NCBI GenBank assembly: GCA_021200395.1
Contig: JAJQGQ010000109.1
Location: forward strand, 1-8,375
DNA: 8,375 bases
Origin: Erysipelotrichaceae bacterium
GTDB lineage: Bacteria; Bacillota_I; Bacilli_A; Erysipelotrichales; Coprobacillaceae
Direction of reading: 5' to 3'
The translations under genes were made by a program, and so were the position numbers. This document shows positions 5,468 through 8,375 of the stretch, in pieces (positions within the stretch are counted from its first letter, which is position 1; every line of letters begins with the position of its first letter). The notes under the pieces were generated by a model, which had not been told where the DNA came from, ran no database searches, and saw only the letters and a list, made by a program, of their open reading frames with translations.

Positions 5468-6223
5468 ATGAGTAATAAAATTGAAACAACAAACTTAGAT
5501 TTATATTATGGTGAAAAACATGCGTTAAAAGGTGTTAACCTAAACATTGTAGAACATGCAATTACAGCCTTTATAGGACCTTCAGGTTGTGGTAAATCAA
5601 CATATCTTAAAACATTAAACCGTATGAATGATTATGTTGATGGAGTTAAAATTACTGGTCAAATCTTATTAGATGGTGAAGATATCTATGATTCTAAAGT
5701 AGATACAACTGTTTTACGTAAAAAAGTTGGTATGGTATTCCAACAACCAAACCCATTCCCAATGTCTATTTATGATAACATTGCTTATGGACCCAGAATT
5801 CATGGTATTAAAAATAAAAAGAAATTAGATGAAATTGTAGAAACAAGTTTAAAAAATGCAGCTTTATTTGATGAAGTTGCTGATCGTTTACATACTTCAG
5901 CATTAGGTTTATCAGGTGGACAACAACAACGTTTATGTATTGCGAGATGTTTAGCAGTTGAACCAGATGTTATCTTATTAGATGAACCAACATCTGCATT
6001 GGATCCAATTTCCACATTAAAAATAGAAGAATTATTGATGGAATTAAAAGACCGTTATACAATTTCTATTGTTACACACAATATGCAACAAGCATCACGT
6101 ATTGCTGATTATACTGCATTCTTCTTAGTAGGCGAAATGGTTGAATATGGAGAAACAAAAGAATTATTCTCATTCCCTAAAGATAAACGTACAGAAGATT
6201 ATATTACTGGTCGATTTGGTTAA
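5468..6223 (+). CDS. pstB: Phosphate ABC transporter ATP-binding protein PstB
   Basis: 251 residues. The cytoplasmic ATPase that powers phosphate import through PstC-PstA. All nucleotide-binding elements are intact: Walker A GPSGCGKST (37-45), Q-loop VFQQPNPFPMSIYDN (90-104, a PstB-specific sequence), ABC signature LSGGQQQR (148-155), Walker B VILLDEPTSALD (168-179) with catalytic Glu173, and switch His204 in VTHNMQQ. The C-terminus DYITGRFG is characteristic of PstB. AAGGTGG (5453-5459) lies 8 bases before the ATG. It is followed by a 50-base gap before phoU with no terminator, so read-through into phoU is expected. Confidence 0.98.
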   Translation: MSNKIETTNLDLYYGEKHALKGVNLNIVEHAITAFIGPSGCGKSTYLKTLNRMNDYVDGVKITGQILLDGEDIYDSKVDTTVLRKKVGMVFQQPNPFPMSIYDNIAYGPRIHGIKNKKKLDEIVETSLKNAALFDEVADRLHTSALGLSGGQQQRLCIARCLAVEPDVILLDEPTSALDPISTLKIEELLMELKDRYTISIVTHNMQQASRIADYTAFFLVGEMVEYGETKELFSFPKDKRTEDYITGRFG

Positions 6224-6229
6224 TATTAT

Positions 6230-6258
6230 TTGTAAAGTTTTGAGTTTTAAAATATAAT
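6230..6258 (+). promoter_or_regulatory. Possible internal promoter before phoU
   Basis: TTGTAA (6230-6235) and a perfect TATAAT (6253-6258) are separated by the ideal 17 bases. However, the predicted start near 6265 falls at the end of the phoU ribosome binding site AGAGGAG (6259-6265), so a transcript from here would have a leader of about 9 bases without that site. It is either a chance match in AT-rich DNA or a promoter giving a nearly leaderless mRNA. Confidence 0.35.
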
Positions 6259-6273
6259 AGAGGAGTAGATAAA

Positions 6274-6933
6274 ATGAGAAAAGTATTTGATCAGGAATTA
6301 GAAAAATTAGGTACTGATTTAGTTAAAATGTGTGGTTTGGCTGAAAATGCCATTGAAAATATGAATGAAGCATTTAAAGATCAAAATAAAACATTAGCTA
6401 AAGAAGTTATTGAAAATGATCGTTTAATCAACGATATGGAACGTACCATTGAATCTCGTGCATTCAATTTAACGTTACGTCAACAACCCATTGCTTCAGA
6501 TTTAAGAAATATTACAACAGCACTAAAAGTTGTTACTGACTTAGAAAGAATTGGTGATCAGGCTGCTGAAATATGTGAATTATTATTATATATGGATGGT
6601 GAACATGCTACTTATCGTACTGTTGAACATATTCCAACAATGGCTAAGAAAACAAGAATCATGGTACATGAAGCTATTGATGCTTTCATTAAACAAGATT
6701 TAACCGCTGCTAAAATGGTTGTTAAGATGGATGATGAAGTTGATGCATTGTTTAATGAAGTTAAAATGGAAATTGTTGAAATCATGAAGCAAAGTAATGA
6801 AGATATAGATACATGCATTAGTTTTTTAATGATTGCTAAGTATTTGGAAAAGATTGGTGATCATGCTGTTAATACATGTGAATGGCTTGAATTTAGAGAA
6901 ACTGGAGCTGTCAACAATAAAAGAATTATTTAG
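6274..6933 (+). CDS. phoU: Phosphate transport/signalling regulator PhoU
   Basis: 219 residues, the usual length. PhoU is a cytoplasmic all-helical protein that restrains the Pst transporter and, in well-studied bacteria, connects it to the PhoR kinase so that the Pho regulon is off when phosphate is plentiful. Two similar three-helix halves are visible. Each carries the family's metal-binding E-x-x-x-D motif: LERIGDQAAEI (90-100, Glu91/Asp95) and LEKIGDHAVNT (191-201, Glu192/Asp196). The first half also has LRQQPIASDLR (68-78), a conserved PhoU signature. AGGAG (6261-6265) lies 8 bases before the ATG. The gene sits between pstB and the two-component genes, exactly where its adaptor role would suggest, and its stop codon overlaps the ribosome binding site of the next gene. 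Confidence 0.97.
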   Translation: MRKVFDQELEKLGTDLVKMCGLAENAIENMNEAFKDQNKTLAKEVIENDRLINDMERTIESRAFNLTLRQQPIASDLRNITTALKVVTDLERIGDQAAEICELLLYMDGEHATYRTVEHIPTMAKKTRIMVHEAIDAFIKQDLTAAKMVVKMDDEVDALFNEVKMEIVEIMKQSNEDIDTCISFLMIAKYLEKIGDHAVNTCEWLEFRETGAVNNKRII

Positions 6934-6943
6934 GAGGTAAACA

Positions 6944-7630
6944 ATGAACGAACGCATATTTGTCATAGAGGATGATGAAAATATTCAGGAAATAGTAAAA
7001 TTATCCTTAGAATCTAATGGTTATCAAGTGACATTATTTGATAATGCTATTGATGCCTTAACTGCTATAAATGAAGATGCACCTGATTTATCTATCTTTG
7101 ATGTGATGTTACCACAAATGGATGGTATTACAGCTGTTAAGAAAATAAGAGAAACGAATACGCGTATGCCTATTCTTATTTTGAGTGCAAAGGATAGTGA
7201 ATTGGATAAGATTCATGGCTTAGATAGTGGTAGTGATGATTATATGACAAAACCTTTCGGTGTTCTTGAATTATGTGCTCGTGTACGCACTCTACTTAGA
7301 AGAGTTCAACCTCAATCAAAGGTCATTAAAACTGCAACGCTTTCTATTGATAAATCAACACATACCGTTGAATTGAAACATGAACCTTTGGAATTAACGC
7401 ATAAGGAATATCAATTATTATTATATTTAATAGAAAATAAAGAACGTGTTGTGGAAAGAGATGAGTTGTTGAATAATATATGGGGATATGATTTTATAGG
7501 TGAATCAAGAGCTTTAGATGTGCATATTAGATCGTTAAGAAAGAAATTGAATGATGATGGGGATAAATATATAAAGACAATAAGATCTGTTGGTTACCGT
7601 TTTATTGAAAAGGATGAAGTCCATGACTAA
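6944..7630 (+). CDS. phoP: OmpR-family response regulator PhoP/PhoB of the phosphate two-component system
   Basis: 228 residues. The N-terminal receiver domain (about 3-117) has acidic Asp10/Asp11, phospho-acceptor Asp53 in IFDVMLPQMDG, Ser81 in LILSAKD and Lys103 in MTKPFG. The C-terminal winged-helix DNA-binding domain (about 127-222) has LTHKEYQLLLYL (151-162), the recognition-helix segment RALDVHIRSLRKKL (189-202) and the wing ending IRSVGYRF (213-220). All phosphorylation residues are intact. AGGAGG (6932-6937) lies 6 bases before the ATG and overlaps the phoU stop. The regulator overlaps the following kinase gene by 8 bases. Its place in the pst cluster identifies it as the phosphate regulator, named PhoP in Bacillus and PhoB in E. 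coli; by sequence alone it could be confused with other OmpR-type regulators. It is the expected binder of the Pho boxes at 2537-2575 and 3563-3601. Confidence 0.93.
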   Translation: MNERIFVIEDDENIQEIVKLSLESNGYQVTLFDNAIDALTAINEDAPDLSIFDVMLPQMDGITAVKKIRETNTRMPILILSAKDSELDKIHGLDSGSDDYMTKPFGVLELCARVRTLLRRVQPQSKVIKTATLSIDKSTHTVELKHEPLELTHKEYQLLLYLIENKERVVERDELLNNIWGYDFIGESRALDVHIRSLRKKLNDDGDKYIKTIRSVGYRFIEKDEVHD

Positions 7631-8375
7631 ATCTATTTTAAGATATTTCATCATTATTCTTATTGTAACATTATTGAGTAGCTGTTTTATATCAGCTACT
7701 TTAATTTCAAATACACTACTTACGACTACTGAACAAGAGATGCTTTATTCACTAAAATTAATTGATTATGCCTTAGATTATGACCAATCTCTAAATGAAC
7801 AAATAGAAGAATTAAATCCCTTAGCCTATAAAGGAAATACTAGAATAAGTATTATTGATGAAGAAGGAAATGTTATCGCTGATACATATAGCGAAACAGT
7901 ATCAGAAAATCATTATAATCGTGAAGAAGTTCAAGAAGCATTAAGTACTGGTGAAGGTTATGCTATAAGAAAATCTGATACTACAGATGAAAATATGCTC
8001 TATGTAGCTTATTATAGTGACCACTATATTATACGCTTATCTATGCCTTATAATGGTATCATTGATGAAATACCATCATTACTACCAGCTTTTACCATTA
8101 GTACTGTTATTTCTTTTATTATTGCTTATATATTATCTAGAAGATTAGCTTATCAAATATCTAAACCAATGATAGAAATTAGTGAATCATTGGATCATAT
8201 GAGTGAAGATTTTCGTTTTGATTTAAAACGTTACAATTATGCTGAATTTAATATTATTGTTGATACTATTGAAAATTTATCACATCGTCTAAGAAAAGTG
8301 ATTAAGGAAGTGAAATTGGAACGTAGTAAAATGGAAGAAATATTAAAACAAATGAATGAAGGATTTGTATTATTA
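7623..8375 (+). CDS. phoR: Sensor histidine kinase PhoR, N-terminal part (cut by window end)
   Basis: The first 251 residues are open to the end of the window. ATG 7623 overlaps the end of the regulator gene by 8 bases, with AAAAGGA (7608-7614) 8 bases upstream. The first membrane helix is at about 7-31 (FIIILIVTLLSSCFISATL). An extracellular sensor region (32-151) follows, containing RISIIDEEGNVIADT (74-88) and NREEVQEALSTGEG (99-112), patterns seen in PhoR/WalK-type extracytoplasmic Cache/PAS-like folds. The second membrane helix is at about 152-171, then a HAMP-like linker (172-225) with conserved ISKP (179-182). A coiled stretch (226-243) leads into MNEGFVLL, the usual opening of the cytoplasmic PAS domain. 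The histidine-containing and ATPase domains lie beyond the window. In the family, PhoR phosphorylates the neighbouring regulator under phosphate limitation; pairing here is inferred from gene order. Confidence 0.92.
   Translation, partial: MTKSILRYFIIILIVTLLSSCFISATLISNTLLTTTEQEMLYSLKLIDYALDYDQSLNEQIEELNPLAYKGNTRISIIDEEGNVIADTYSETVSENHYNREEVQEALSTGEGYAIRKSDTTDENMLYVAYYSDHYIIRLSMPYNGIIDEIPSLLPAFTISTVISFIIAYILSRRLAYQISKPMIEISESLDHMSEDFRFDLKRYNYAEFNIIVDTIENLSHRLRKVIKEVKLERSKMEEILKQMNEGFVLL

Noticed and set aside
5800..6015. Minus-strand open frame inside pstB
   Set aside because: It is the antisense reading of the ABC signature and Walker B region, with no ribosome binding site.
6612..6818. Minus-strand open frame inside phoU
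   Set aside because: It is an antisense shadow of a conserved helical protein, low-complexity Ser/Ile-rich, with no start signal.
1..8375. CRISPR array, insertion sequence, tRNA or phage genes
   Set aside because: No spaced identical repeats, transposase motifs, terminal inverted repeats or tRNA-like folds were seen. The only direct repeats are the in-frame spacer repeats of the hydrolase and the Pho boxes.

Overview
The window is AT-rich DNA from a Gram-positive, low-GC Firmicute. The evidence is strong AGGAGG-type ribosome binding sites, TTA/AGA-rich codon use, a lipoprotein PstS and Bacillus-like direct-repeat Pho boxes. An anaerobic gut lineage such as Erysipelotrichia/Coprobacillus-like bacteria fits the overall look, but that placement is inference; no rRNA or other marker gene is present.

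Left part (1-2438), minus strand. A fragment at the left edge (1-62) looks like the start of a minus-strand gene that runs out of the window. Next comes a 749-residue membrane-anchored alpha/beta hydrolase (2438 to 189), closed by a hairpin terminator that overlaps its stop codon. It has a signal-anchor, an acidic Pro-Ser-Gly repeat spacer, two more membrane segments and a very acidic extracellular hydrolase domain. Its Ser-Asp-His arrangement resembles bacterial tannases/feruloyl-esterase-type enzymes.

Middle (2439-2650): a divergent regulatory region. The pstS side carries four hexamers phased every 11 bp (a Pho box), a promoter, and a hairpin at the predicted 5' end of the mRNA. The hydrolase side carries a weaker set of three 11-bp-phased Pho-box-like hexamers on the opposite strand.

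Right part (2651-8375), plus strand: a complete phosphate uptake and sensing cluster, pstS - terminator - Pho promoter - pstC - pstA - pstB - phoU - phoP(phoB) - phoR (phoR cut by the window end). PstS captures phosphate outside the cell, PstC/PstA form the membrane channel and PstB drives it with ATP. PhoU links transport state to signalling. The PhoP/PhoR two-component system should switch the operon on under phosphate starvation, presumably through the two near-identical Pho-box promoters seen before pstS and pstC. A terminator after pstS together with the second promoter at pstC lets pstS be made in excess over the permease.

The Pst/Pho operon is a well-known system. The less ordinary parts are the hydrolase with its repeat spacer and extreme acidity, its possible membership of the Pho regulon, and the duplicated promoter architecture. 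I see no mobile elements, CRISPR arrays, tRNA or rRNA genes.
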